From Streptomyces sp. PKU-EA00015 (lineage in GTDB: Bacteria > Actinomycetota > Actinomycetes > Streptomycetales > Streptomycetaceae), in assembly GCF_013387495.1 (NCBI RefSeq), contig NZ_JABZEE010000010.1, forward strand, positions 231,344 to 295,343: a stretch of DNA of 64,000 nt, read 5' to 3'. Both the position numbers and the translations under genes were made by a program. The notes beneath the pieces were generated by a model. That model saw only the letters and a program-made list of their open reading frames with translations. It made no database searches and was not told where the DNA came from. Shown here in pieces: positions 18,036 to 26,202 of the stretch (within the stretch, counting starts at the first letter, position 1; each line of letters opens with the position of its first letter).

Positions 18036-18055
18036 ACCCCCGCTACGCTGGCGCG

Positions 18056-18613
18056 ATGCCGCCTTCACCCGCCTCCCGCGCCGTGACCGGCGCCCGGGTC
18101 GTCCTGCGTCCCTTCACCCACGACGACGGGGCGGAGTTCACAGCTCGCGCCCGGCAGAGCACCGGGCACCACCGGCCCTGGCTCTTTCCGCCGCTCACCG
18201 CGGACGCCTACGCCGCCTACGCGGGGCGGCTCATCGAGGACCCGGCGAGAGCCGGTTTCCTCGTCTGTGAACGAGACACCGGCGCCATCGCGGGATTCGT
18301 CAACATCAACAACATCGTCGAAGGCGCGTTCCTCAGCGGCGCGCTCGGCTACGGCGCCTTCGCCCACGCCGCCGGACGCGGCCTCATGGGAGAGGCACTG
18401 CACCTCCTCCTCGGCCACGCCTTCGGCCCGCTCGGACTGCACCGACTGGAGGCCAACATCCAGCCGGGCAACACCGCCTCCATCGGCCTCGTACGGTCGG
18501 CCGGATTCCGGCTGGAGGGTTACTCGCCGGACTTCCTCCACGTCGACGGCGCCTGGCGCGACCACGAACGCTGGGCGATCACCCGCGAGATGACCGCGCC
18601 CGCCGGTCGTTGA
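18056..18613 (+). CDS. GNAT acetyltransferase, RimJ/RimL type
   Basis: N-acetyltransferase of 185 residues, related to those modifying ribosomal-protein N-termini or small amines. Seen are the RVVLRPF start strand, the acetyl-CoA loop region YGAFAHAAGRGLMGEAL, LGLHRLEANIQPGNTASIGL and the terminal RLEGYSPDFLHVDGAWRDHERWAI typical of RimJ/RimL. The start ATG lies six bases after a TACGCT -10 hexamer with no Shine-Dalgarno sequence, suggesting a leaderless mRNA. It is convergent with the VOC gene. Confidence 0.88.
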   Translation: MPPSPASRAVTGARVVLRPFTHDDGAEFTARARQSTGHHRPWLFPPLTADAYAAYAGRLIEDPARAGFLVCERDTGAIAGFVNINNIVEGAFLSGALGYGAFAHAAGRGLMGEALHLLLGHAFGPLGLHRLEANIQPGNTASIGLVRSAGFRLEGYSPDFLHVDGAWRDHERWAITREMTAPAGR

Positions 18614-18622
18614 TCCGTTCCG

Positions 18623-18973
18623 TCAGGCCGCCTTCTGGTCCACGTACTCGAAGACCGACCCGTCCGGGTGGACGGCGATCAGGTTGCGCCCCACCGGGGT
18701 CGGCACCGGACCGGCGACGACCTGGGCGCCGCCTGCGGTGAGCGTCTCGTACGCCTCGTCCACGTCCTTCACCGCGATCGTCGCCGCCACCTTGCGCAGC
18801 ACCTCGAGCTCCGACTCCGGACCGCTCATCAGCAGGAAGCAGCCGATCGCCGCGACACGGACGCCGCCCCGCTCGAAACGCAGCGGCGGCGCGCCCGTGA
18901 GCCGCTCGTAGAAGGCGGCCGACTCCTCGAGATCGTTGACGCAGATACGAAGGGTGGTTCCCAGGATCTCCAT
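18623..18973 (-). CDS. VOC-superfamily (glyoxalase/bleomycin-resistance fold) protein
   Basis: 116-residue protein with two beta-alpha-beta-beta-beta units: TTLRICVNDLEESAAFYERL in the first, KVAATIAVKDVDEAYETL and DPDGSVFEY-like VHPDGSVFEYVDQ in the second. A terminal glutamate in the FEY motif could bind metal, but no clear histidine ligand is present in strand one. Isomerase, dioxygenase or binding roles remain open. The minus-strand TACCCT hexamer seven bases before the ATG and lack of ribosome site suggest a leaderless transcript. Confidence 0.8.
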   Translation of the reverse strand: MEILGTTLRICVNDLEESAAFYERLTGAPPLRFERGGVRVAAIGCFLLMSGPESELEVLRKVAATIAVKDVDEAYETLTAGGAQVVAGPVPTPVGRNLIAVHPDGSVFEYVDQKAA

Positions 18974-19026
18974 GCAAGGGAGGGTAGTTGGGGTCGGAGG
19001 GCCCTGTCAGGTACCCCACGAGAGGC

Positions 19027-19836
19027 TCAGACCCGGCACAGGATCTCGCCGTGCGGGACCAGGAACCAGGCGTCGTCCTCCGCGCCCCAGGCGCGCCAGG
19101 CGTCCGCGATCGCGGCGAGCTGTCCTGCGTCGGCATGGCCGCCCTCCACCGCGATCCGCGCGTACACCGAGGCGGTCGTGCGGTCCGCCCACAGACCGCT
19201 CCACCACGTCCGCTCCTCGGGCGTCGCGAAACACCAGGTGCCCGCGGTCGCCGTGATGCCGGTGAAGCCGGCGGCGCGGGCCCAGGACAGCAGCCTGCGG
19301 CCGGCGTCGGGCTCGCCGCCGCTGGCGCGCGCCACCCGGGAGTACAGCTCCTGCCACTCGGTCAGCACCGGCAGTTCGGGGAACCAGGTGAAGGCGCCGT
19401 AGTCGCTGTCGCGTGCCGCGACGACGCCGCCGGGACGGCACACCCGGCGCATCTCCCGCAGAGCCTGCACCGGATCGCCCACGTGCTGCAGCACCTGGTG
19501 GGCATGGACGACGTCGAAGGAGTCGTCGGGGAAGTCGAGGTCGTGGACGTCGGCGACCGCGAAGCGGACGTTGTCGAGACCCCGTCCCTCGGCGTGCGCA
19601 CGGGCCTGCGCCAGCACGTCCTCCGCGGCGTCCACCGCGGTGACACGTCCCGGCGCGACGAGCGCGGCGAAGTCCGCCGTGATCGTGCCCGGCCCGCAGC
19701 CGACGTCCAGCACGTCCAGCCCCGGCCGGAGTTCGCCGAGGAGGTACGCCGCGGAGTTCTCGGCGGTCCGCCAGGTGTGCGAGCGCAGCACGGACTCGTG
19801 GTGCCCGTGGGTGTAGACGGCGGTCTCCTTCGGCAT
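19027..19836 (-). CDS. Class I SAM-dependent methyltransferase
   Basis: 269-residue Methyltransf_11/UbiE-type enzyme. Motif I is VLDVGCGPGTITADFA, the acidic adenosine-binding loop follows in VTAVDAAEDVL, then VADVHDLDFPDDSFDVVHAH and the post-motif LREMRRVCRPGGVV. The C-terminal 100 residues are substrate-specific and unrecognised. The ATG (MPKETAVYTHGHHESVL) has a strong AAGGAGAG site. A 16-bp perfect palindrome lies about 56 bp upstream and is a likely operator. Confidence 0.88.
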   Translation of the reverse strand: MPKETAVYTHGHHESVLRSHTWRTAENSAAYLLGELRPGLDVLDVGCGPGTITADFAALVAPGRVTAVDAAEDVLAQARAHAEGRGLDNVRFAVADVHDLDFPDDSFDVVHAHQVLQHVGDPVQALREMRRVCRPGGVVAARDSDYGAFTWFPELPVLTEWQELYSRVARASGGEPDAGRRLLSWARAAGFTGITATAGTWCFATPEERTWWSGLWADRTTASVYARIAVEGGHADAGQLAAIADAWRAWGAEDDAWFLVPHGEILCRV

Positions 19837-19891
19837 GGCCGCTCTCCTTCGCTGAGGTGGGTGCTCACCGTATCGCGTGTGTCCTGAATGA

Positions 19892-19907
19892 CGAGATACG
19901 TATCTCG
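19892..19907. promoter_or_regulatory. 16-bp perfect palindrome, likely operator
   Basis: CGAGATACGTATCTCG sits in the divergent gap between the methyltransferase and phosphatase genes. No regulator gene is adjacent, so the binding protein is encoded elsewhere. Confidence 0.6.
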
Positions 19908-19984
19908 AATCATGGACAAGGGTCCGGAGGAGCACATCGGGCGGTGGGCCGGACAACGGCCCCGCAGGAGGCGATAATCGGCGG

Positions 19985-20428
19985 ATGACAGCGACCTGGA
20001 ACCCGACCGCACCTGGCGTGCTCCGGCTCCCCTCCGGCAGGCTCGTCCGGGGCCGCGGCCTGCGCCGCCCACTGCCCGAGGGACAGCGGCCGCAGTTCGC
20101 CGTGCACCTGCTCGGCAAGCAGCCGCCGCACGCCGACTGGGAGGCGCGCTGGCTGCGCTGGCCGGACTTCCGCCTCCCCACGGACCGCGACCATGCGCGT
20201 GAACTGCTGCGCGAGGCGTGGGAACGGGCGGCGGCCGAGCGCGTCGAGATCGCGTGCGGAGGCGGCCGCGGCCGGACCGGAACCGCCCTGGCCTGCCTGG
20301 CCGTTCTCGACGGCGTCCCGGCCGGTGAGGCCGTGGCGTACGTCCGTGCCCACTACGACCGGCACGCCGTGGAGACGCCGTGGCAGCGGCGCTACGCCGA
20401 GCGCTTCGCGGACGCCGCGAGAACCTGA
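19985..20428 (+). CDS. Protein-tyrosine-phosphatase-fold phosphatase
   Basis: 147-residue phosphatase with a C-x5-R signature loop, C91 to R97 in ACGGGRGRTG, and a candidate general acid D61 in RWPDFRLP. Length and the GRTG continuation fit small atypical dual-specificity/PTP enzymes common in Streptomyces. The histidine usually before the cysteine is replaced by alanine. AGGAGG precedes the ATG. Divergent from the methyltransferase across the palindrome. Confidence 0.82.
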   Translation: MTATWNPTAPGVLRLPSGRLVRGRGLRRPLPEGQRPQFAVHLLGKQPPHADWEARWLRWPDFRLPTDRDHARELLREAWERAAAERVEIACGGGRGRTGTALACLAVLDGVPAGEAVAYVRAHYDRHAVETPWQRRYAERFADAART

Positions 20429-20522
20429 ACGGAAGGGCCCCGGCGACCAGCACCCCCGTGGCCGGCCGCCGAAGCGCGCTGTGCCATGGTGCGGGACGCG
20501 AGGGGAGCACGTCGATCCGATT

Positions 20523-20552
20523 TTTCCGGGCGGCAGACGTCCCGCCCGGAAA
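20523..20552. terminator. Bidirectional terminator
   Basis: Arms TTTCCGGGCGG/CCGCCCGGAAA with an 8-base loop, T-rich on one side and A-rich on the other, between two convergent genes. Confidence 0.8.
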
Positions 20553-20585
20553 TCGTCGTCTCCCGGAGCCCCTTGCGGCCGGTCG

Positions 20586-22088
20586 TCAGAGCAACTCCTG
20601 CGGCCGGTAGACCGTCAGCGCGCCCACCAGCTTGTCCACCGTCAACTCGGATGGCGATGGCGCCACTTCGCCGTCGTACGCCAGCGGTGTGCCCGGTGCG
20701 AGACCCCCGATGCGCACGTGGTGCAGCTGCCGGGCCGCGTGCACCGGCGACTGCTTCAGCCTGCCCGCGAGCGCGGCGCCCAGCAGCCGCCAGCCCGGAG
20801 CGCGCCCGCCGTGCACCACGCGGACGTCGAGCAGACCGTCCGCCAGATCGGCGCGGTGACCGGGGGTGGGGCCGACGCCCCGGTACACCCCGTTGCCCGC
20901 GAACAGCAGCCACATCGGGCGGCGCCGCCCCTGCACCTCGGCCTCCAGCGGATGCTCGCCCCGCAGCACCCGGGTCGCCGCCAGCACACCGGCCGGCCAG
21001 GCGCCGATCCGGGGTGACCAGCGCTCCCGGACGCGCACCAGTTCGGGATACACGCCCAGGCTGAACGTGTTGAGGAAGTAGCCGGGGGCCGCGCTGCCGC
21101 CGGGCCCCGGAGTGAAGCGCCCCAGGTCCACTCCGACGGCCTCCCCGGCCTCCACCGCCCGGCAGGTGTCGCGGACGGACTCTATCCCCAGGTCGTAGGC
21201 GAAGTGGTTGAGCGTGCCGCCGGGGAAGACCGCGAGCGGGAGACCGTTCTCGGCGGCCACGGCGGCCGCCCGGTTGACCGTGCCGTCACCGCCGACGATT
21301 CCCAGGGCCCGGGCGCGGCCCGTGGCCTTGGCGAGCTGGGCCGCCAGTTCGTCGGGGGCGCATTCCACGACCTCCGCGAGCGGCAGTTCGCCCTGCACCT
21401 CCACGGCGCAGTCCGCGGATCCGGACTCGCGGTTGACGACGACCACCAGGCCGTCACCGCCCCGCAGCGCGGGCGCCTGCGCCGTGGGGCGGGCCGGTGC
21501 GGGCAGCTGGGACCGGGTCGGCACGAGGCCGCGCACCGCGAACGCGGCGCCCACGCCGAGCGCGGCTCCCACGAGCACGTCGCTCGGATAGTGCACGCCC
21601 GTGTAGACGCGGGAGAACGCGACGGACGCGGCGACCGGCGCGACGGCGGCGCCCCAGCCCCTGGACTCCAGCGCGACTCCGGTGGTGAAGGCCGCGGCCG
21701 ACGCGGCGTGCCCGGAAGGGAAGGACGTGGTGAACGGATGCCGTTTCAGCTGCCGTATCGCCGGCACGGCGTCCAGCAGGGGCCGGTTCCTGCGGACGGA
21801 GCGCTTGCCGACGGTGTTGATCAGTGCCGACGCCACCGCGAGGGACGCGACGCCCCGCACCGCCGCCCGCCGTGAGCGTGCCCCGCGTCCGGCCAGGGCG
21901 ATTCCGGCTGCCGTCCCGAACCAGAGCAGCCCGTGGTCGGCGCTCCTGCTGAGCCGCGGCAGGACCGGTTCCGCGCCCGGCCAGGCACGCTCGGCGACGG
22001 CACGGTGCAACTGCCGGTCCCAGGTGCCGAGGAGTGCCGCGATCCGCCCGCGGAGGTGCGTGATTTCCTGTGCGTCGACTTCTGGCAT
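20586..22088 (-). CDS. PAP2 phosphatase-diacylglycerol kinase fusion
   Basis: 500-residue lipid enzyme. The N-terminal half is a PAP2/undecaprenyl-diphosphatase-like membrane domain with KRSVRRNRP, PSGHA and SRVYTGVHYPSDVL motifs. The C-terminal half is a LCB5/DagK kinase with GGDGTVN and FPGGTLNHFAYDLGI. One protein may thus phosphorylate and dephosphorylate lipids at the membrane. I start at MPEVDAQEITH, because the longer frame reads through arginine-rich sequence without family match. It ends convergent with the PTP gene at a bidirectional terminator. Confidence 0.87.
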   Translation of the reverse strand: MPEVDAQEITHLRGRIAALLGTWDRQLHRAVAERAWPGAEPVLPRLSRSADHGLLWFGTAAGIALAGRGARSRRAAVRGVASLAVASALINTVGKRSVRRNRPLLDAVPAIRQLKRHPFTTSFPSGHAASAAAFTTGVALESRGWGAAVAPVAASVAFSRVYTGVHYPSDVLVGAALGVGAAFAVRGLVPTRSQLPAPARPTAQAPALRGGDGLVVVVNRESGSADCAVEVQGELPLAEVVECAPDELAAQLAKATGRARALGIVGGDGTVNRAAAVAAENGLPLAVFPGGTLNHFAYDLGIESVRDTCRAVEAGEAVGVDLGRFTPGPGGSAAPGYFLNTFSLGVYPELVRVRERWSPRIGAWPAGVLAATRVLRGEHPLEAEVQGRRRPMWLLFAGNGVYRGVGPTPGHRADLADGLLDVRVVHGGRAPGWRLLGAALAGRLKQSPVHAARQLHHVRIGGLAPGTPLAYDGEVAPSPSELTVDKLVGALTVYRPQELL

Positions 22089-22319
22089 GCCTCGCGGATA
22101 CCCCAGGGGCACGCGCCCCACGCCGTGCCCGACCCGTCCGGCCCCGCGCAGGCGGTCGTGACGCGGGCTCGGCCGGCCCCGCCGCCACCGCCCGCGCGGC
22201 GGCATCGGTCAAACCTTCGTATAAAGGGCTAGGAGACCGGGCAGGCGTCCGACGTCCGCAGAGCGGAGGCCGGGCACCCGCCCGGCGCCGATGAGCGCGC
22301 GAGCGGTGGAGGTGGCGCG

Positions 22320-23537
22320 ATGCAGGGCACGGCGTCCGAGGGACGTGGCCCCGTCCGGTACGGGCCGCACGCGCCCGAGACCGGGCTGCCGGTGCCGCAG
22401 GGCCCCGCCGCCGTCCTGGCCGGAGCCGCGGGCGTCGCGCGCAGCGAGCCGCCCGGCGGCGGTCCGGCACTGCGCGAGGCGGCCTGCGGGTACTGGGAGC
22501 GGCGCGGCCTGCCGAGTGGTCTCTCCGAGGTCGTCGCCGCCTCCGGCGCACAGCCTCTGCTGTTCGCCCTGCTGGGCGCGTACGACGGCGACGTACTCAT
22601 GCCCCGCCCCTGCCCCGCTTGGTGGACGCCGCAGACACGGCTGCTGGGCCGCCCGGCCTACCACGTGCCGACCCCGGCCGAGTGCGGCGGCGTGCCGGAC
22701 CCGTTCGCGCTGCTGGAGACCGTACGGCGGGTGCGCAGCGAGGGCGGCAGGCCACGGCTGCTCCTGCTGTGCGTCCCCGACGACCCCACCGCCACCGTCG
22801 CCCCGCCGGAGACCGTGCTCGAGGCATGCGAGGCCGCCGTCGGCGAAGGGCTGCACATCATCAGCGACGAGACGTGGCGCGACACGCTCCACAGGCCGCG
22901 GGACACCGTCCTGGTCAGCCCGGCGGAGATGTACCCCGGCGACGTCACGGTGATCAGCGATCTCGCGGGTGCCCTCACGCCCGAGTCCTGGCCCGTCGCG
23001 ATCGCCCGCTTCCCGCCCGGCGACGAGGGCGCCGCCCGGCGCGCCCGCACCCTGGACTTCCTCACAGCACTGGGCGCCGCCGTCCCCGCGCCCCTCTCGG
23101 CCGCCGCGGCCCACGTGCTGGACGAGCCGCCCGAGACGGCCGAACGCGCGGTCCGTGCCGCCGCCCTGCACGCGCAGGTCGCCGCGGCCGTGCACCGCGC
23201 CGTGCTCGTGGCCGGCGCCGTCTCCCGCCCTCCGCAGGCGGGCCGCCATCTCTACGCGGACCTGGGCCCGTTGCGCGACCGGCTCGCCGAGCGCGGCGTC
23301 GGGGACTCCATGGAACTGGAGGAGTACCTCGGCGACCGGCTCCACATGTCCGTCCCCGGCGGGCACCGCTTCGGCGACGAACTCGGCGCGCTGCGGGTGC
23401 GGCTGTCCACCGGGCCGCTGCTCGGCGCGACCGCCGACGAGCAGCTGGCCGCGCTCGACTCACCCACCCCACTGGAACTGCCCCATGTCGAGCGGGCATT
23501 GAACAACCTCGGATCGGCCTTCGACGAGCTGCGCTGA
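22320..23537 (+). CDS. Aminotransferase class I/II-fold protein lacking the PLP lysine
   Basis: 405-residue protein with the order of fold-type I aminotransferase landmarks: an LPSGLSEVVAASGAQPLLF lead, CVPDDPTATV where NPTG is expected, IISDETWRD where DE-Y is expected, VTVISDLAGALTPESWPVAIA where the S-x-S-K-x6-G-x-R segment belongs, and LRVRLSTGPLLG with the carboxylate-binding arginine. The Schiff-base lysine is absent and the whole protein contains no lysine. It cannot form the usual internal aldimine, so a non-catalytic, regulatory or binding role is likely. GGAGGTGG precedes the ATG. The metallo-hydrolase follows 20 bp downstream. Confidence 0.75.
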   Translation: MQGTASEGRGPVRYGPHAPETGLPVPQGPAAVLAGAAGVARSEPPGGGPALREAACGYWERRGLPSGLSEVVAASGAQPLLFALLGAYDGDVLMPRPCPAWWTPQTRLLGRPAYHVPTPAECGGVPDPFALLETVRRVRSEGGRPRLLLLCVPDDPTATVAPPETVLEACEAAVGEGLHIISDETWRDTLHRPRDTVLVSPAEMYPGDVTVISDLAGALTPESWPVAIARFPPGDEGAARRARTLDFLTALGAAVPAPLSAAAAHVLDEPPETAERAVRAAALHAQVAAAVHRAVLVAGAVSRPPQAGRHLYADLGPLRDRLAERGVGDSMELEEYLGDRLHMSVPGGHRFGDELGALRVRLSTGPLLGATADEQLAALDSPTPLELPHVERALNNLGSAFDELR

Positions 23538-23557
23538 CGCGTTGACGGGAGACCAGG

Positions 23558-24598
23558 ATGACGGAGCAGGCAGAACAGACCGGACCCGCACAGCATCCGG
23601 CGGACACGCGACCGGATCGTACGGCGCTCCCGCCCCGCACGACCCGCCTCCTCGGCGAGGTCCGCATCTGGCCGAGATCCTTCGCCGACCGGCTCACCGC
23701 CCCCCTCCCGGGCGTCCGGGCGCTCGCCAGGCTCGCCAGGGAGGGCGCGGTACGCCCCGGCCCCGCGGGCCTGCGGGACATCCCGCTGCTGCCCTTCGAA
23801 CCCGGCACGCTGCCCGAGGCGGACGTCACCACCGTCGCCGTCACGTGGGCCGGGCACGCGAGCTGGGTGCTGCGCATCGGCGGGCTCACCGTCCTCACCG
23901 ACCCCGTCTGGTCCCGCCGCATCCTCGGCACCCCGGCGCGCATCACTCCGGTGGGCGTGCGCTGGGAGGACCTGCCGCCCGTGGACGCGGTCGTCATCAG
24001 CCACAACCACTTCGACCACCTCGACGCGCCCACCCTGCGGCGGCTGCCCCGCCGCACCCCGCTGTTCGTGCCCGCGGGACTCGGCCGCTGGTTCCGGCGG
24101 CGCCGCTTCACCCGGGTCACCGAACTCGACTGGTGGGAGGGCGCCGAACTGGACGGCGTGCGCTTCGACTTCGTACCGGCCCACCACTGGTCCAGGCGCA
24201 CCCTCCTCGACACCTGCCGCTCGCTGTGGGGTGGCTGGGTGCTCACCGACGGCCCGGGCCGCTCGGTGTACTTCGCGGGCGACACCGGGTACGGGCACTG
24301 GTTCCGGGAGATCGGCCGCCGCCATCCGGGCATCGACCTGGCGCTGCTGCCCATCGGGGCGTACGCCCCGCGCTGGTGGCTCAGTGATGTGCACACCGAC
24401 CCCGAGGAGGCCGTGCGCGCCTTCGAGGACCTCGGTGCGCGGAACATGGCGCCCATGCACTGGGCGACGTTCGTGCTCTCCGCGGAGCCCGTGCGGGAGC
24501 CGCTGGAGCGGCTGCTGGCGGCCTGGCACCGCACGGGCCGGCCGCGCCACGAGCTGTGGGACCTGCCGGTGGGCGGCTCGCGGGTGCTGGCCGCGTGA
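23558..24598 (+). CDS. Metallo-beta-lactamase-fold hydrolase, NAPE-PLD/RomA-like
   Basis: 346-residue hydrolase with the dinuclear zinc site. HNHFDHLD supplies the main ligands, then HH in PAHHWSRRTLLD, GDTGYGHWFREIG and a last histidine in APMHWATF. The WGGWVLTDG and WAGHASWVLR segments match the NAPE-phospholipase D/UlaG-like branch. It is probably cytoplasmic and may act on a lipid or lactone phosphodiester. It is co-directional with and 20 bp after the lysine-free aminotransferase-fold gene, and convergent with dedA. Confidence 0.85.
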   Translation: MTEQAEQTGPAQHPADTRPDRTALPPRTTRLLGEVRIWPRSFADRLTAPLPGVRALARLAREGAVRPGPAGLRDIPLLPFEPGTLPEADVTTVAVTWAGHASWVLRIGGLTVLTDPVWSRRILGTPARITPVGVRWEDLPPVDAVVISHNHFDHLDAPTLRRLPRRTPLFVPAGLGRWFRRRRFTRVTELDWWEGAELDGVRFDFVPAHHWSRRTLLDTCRSLWGGWVLTDGPGRSVYFAGDTGYGHWFREIGRRHPGIDLALLPIGAYAPRWWLSDVHTDPEEAVRAFEDLGARNMAPMHWATFVLSAEPVREPLERLLAAWHRTGRPRHELWDLPVGGSRVLAA

Positions 24599-24622
24599 CC
24601 CGGGGCCGCGCAGGGCCGGCGC

Positions 24623-25279
24623 TCACGCCTCCCGGCGGGCGCCGATCCGGCGCAGCCTGCGCCACACCCCGGGCGCCCCGCTGACCAGCACGGTCAGGGC
24701 CACGGCCGCGAGGACGCCCTGCCACGGCTCGGCGAACAGCGACCCGCCCAGGATGCCGATCAGCGCGTACGTCGCCGCCCACGCCAGGCACGCCGGAGCA
24801 TCCCCGCGCATGAAGCTGCGCAGTCCCATCCGCGCCAGCAGGCAGGCCAGCATGACGGGAATCCGCCCGGCCGGCACCAGACGCGACAGCACCAGCACCG
24901 CCACCCCGTGCCGGGCCAGCTTCTCCTGGGCCTGCTCCAGCCGGTCGGGCGCCGTGCGCCCGCGCAGTGCGGACAGCCGGCGCGAACCGTTCTTCGAACG
25001 CGCACCGCGCCGGCCGAGCCAGTACAGCGTCACGTCCCCGACGAAGGCGGCCAGCGACGCGACCAGGAAGACGAACAGCAGGGCGAACGGAGCCGTCTGA
25101 TGGACGGCCACCACCGCCGCGGAGCTGACCAGCGCGCCGGTCGGCACCACGGGCACCAGTGCTCCGAGCGCCACCAGCAGGAACAGCGAGGGATAGCCGA
25201 CGGCCTGCTGCGTCGACTCCGGCGGCAACAGCGGTGCCGGGAGCGCGAGCTGGGCCGCCGCCGGGATCCCGGGGATCAC
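24623..25279 (-). CDS. DedA/VTT-family membrane protein
   Basis: 218-residue integral membrane protein. The DedA core is GYPSLFLLVALGALVPVVPT, then VGDVTLYWLGRR, the conserved SRLVPAGR re-entrant segment, and four to five further helices. Family members are linked to lipid scrambling, polyprenyl-phosphate recycling or membrane-potential maintenance. Its GTG overlaps the upstream hydrolase stop by four bases, so translation is coupled. The C-terminus is arginine-rich. Confidence 0.85.
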   Translation of the reverse strand: MIPGIPAAAQLALPAPLLPPESTQQAVGYPSLFLLVALGALVPVVPTGALVSSAAVVAVHQTAPFALLFVFLVASLAAFVGDVTLYWLGRRGARSKNGSRRLSALRGRTAPDRLEQAQEKLARHGVAVLVLSRLVPAGRIPVMLACLLARMGLRSFMRGDAPACLAWAATYALIGILGGSLFAEPWQGVLAAVALTVLVSGAPGVWRRLRRIGARREA

Positions 25280-26058
25280 CGCCCGGCCTCCGGCCTGACG
25301 CGCTCGCCGTGCGCGAGCCGGTGCACGGCCACTCTCGGCGCCAGCCGGGCCGCCTTGCGGACGAACTCGTCGCCCGGCGCGTAGAACTCGTGCGGCCGGA
25401 TGCCGTCCATCCCGATCGGCCAGTACGTGCCGTAGTGCACGGGCACGGCGTCGCGGGGCGCGAGCGAGGCGAGCGCCTGCGCCGCGCGCCCCGCGTCCAG
25501 GTGGCCGTGGCCCAGGTACGGACCCCAGCCGCCGACGGGAAGCAGCGCCACGTCGACCGGGCCGACCTCGTCGGCCATGGAGTCGAACAGGCCGGTGTCG
25601 CCTGCGAAATACGTGTCGGCCTCGCCGCTGACCACATAGCCGAGCGCGGGACAGCGGTGCGGCCCCAGCGGCAGCCTGCGTCCGTCGTGCAGCGCGGGCA
25701 CGGCCCGTATGCGCAGCTCGCCGACCCGCACCTCGTCGCCGGGCCCGACCTCGGTCACGCACAGGCCGGCCGCCGCGGCGACCCGCCGCAGCCCCGGCAC
25801 CGAGCGAGCCGCCTCGCGCGGCACGACCAGCCGTGTCCCCGGCGCGAGCCGCGCGAGGGAGGGCAGATGGAGGTGGTCGGAGTGCAGGTGCGAGACGAGC
25901 ACGGCCTCGGCGACGGTGGCCTCGGCGGGCGGCAGGGCGCCGCGGCGCCTGCGCAGATGGGCCAGCCGCCGCACGAGCAGCGGGTCGGTCAGCACCCGGA
26001 CCCCCGAGTCCTCGATCGTGCAGGTGGCATGACCCCACCAGGTGATCTCCACCGGCAC
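25276..26058 (-). CDS. Metallo-beta-lactamase-fold hydrolase (UlaG-like)
   Basis: 260-residue protein. WWGHATCTIE at the start, SHLHSDHLHLPSL (metal motif H-x-H-x-D-H), PALHDGRRLP, FAGDTGLFDSM and VHYGTYWPIGMDGIRPHEF identify the UlaG/NAPE-PLD-like branch. The GTG is preceded by AGGAGG. Coupled to dedA by a GTGA overlap, which suggests a joint membrane-lipid task. It is a different branch from the hydrolase at 23558 despite the shared fold. Confidence 0.87.
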   Translation of the reverse strand: MPVEITWWGHATCTIEDSGVRVLTDPLLVRRLAHLRRRRGALPPAEATVAEAVLVSHLHSDHLHLPSLARLAPGTRLVVPREAARSVPGLRRVAAAAGLCVTEVGPGDEVRVGELRIRAVPALHDGRRLPLGPHRCPALGYVVSGEADTYFAGDTGLFDSMADEVGPVDVALLPVGGWGPYLGHGHLDAGRAAQALASLAPRDAVPVHYGTYWPIGMDGIRPHEFYAPGDEFVRKAARLAPRVAVHRLAHGERVRPEAGR

Positions 26059-26202
26059 GCGACGCCTCCTCGCAGCAGCTCCCCGTCCCCGTACGAGCGT
26101 AGTTGTCCAGGGGCCCGTCCGCGGGTCCCGGGCGGACCGCCGCTTGCGGGGGCCGCGCTGTGACACGCTGGAGTCCTGCTCCAGGGGGTGAGGTGAGCAC
26201 AC

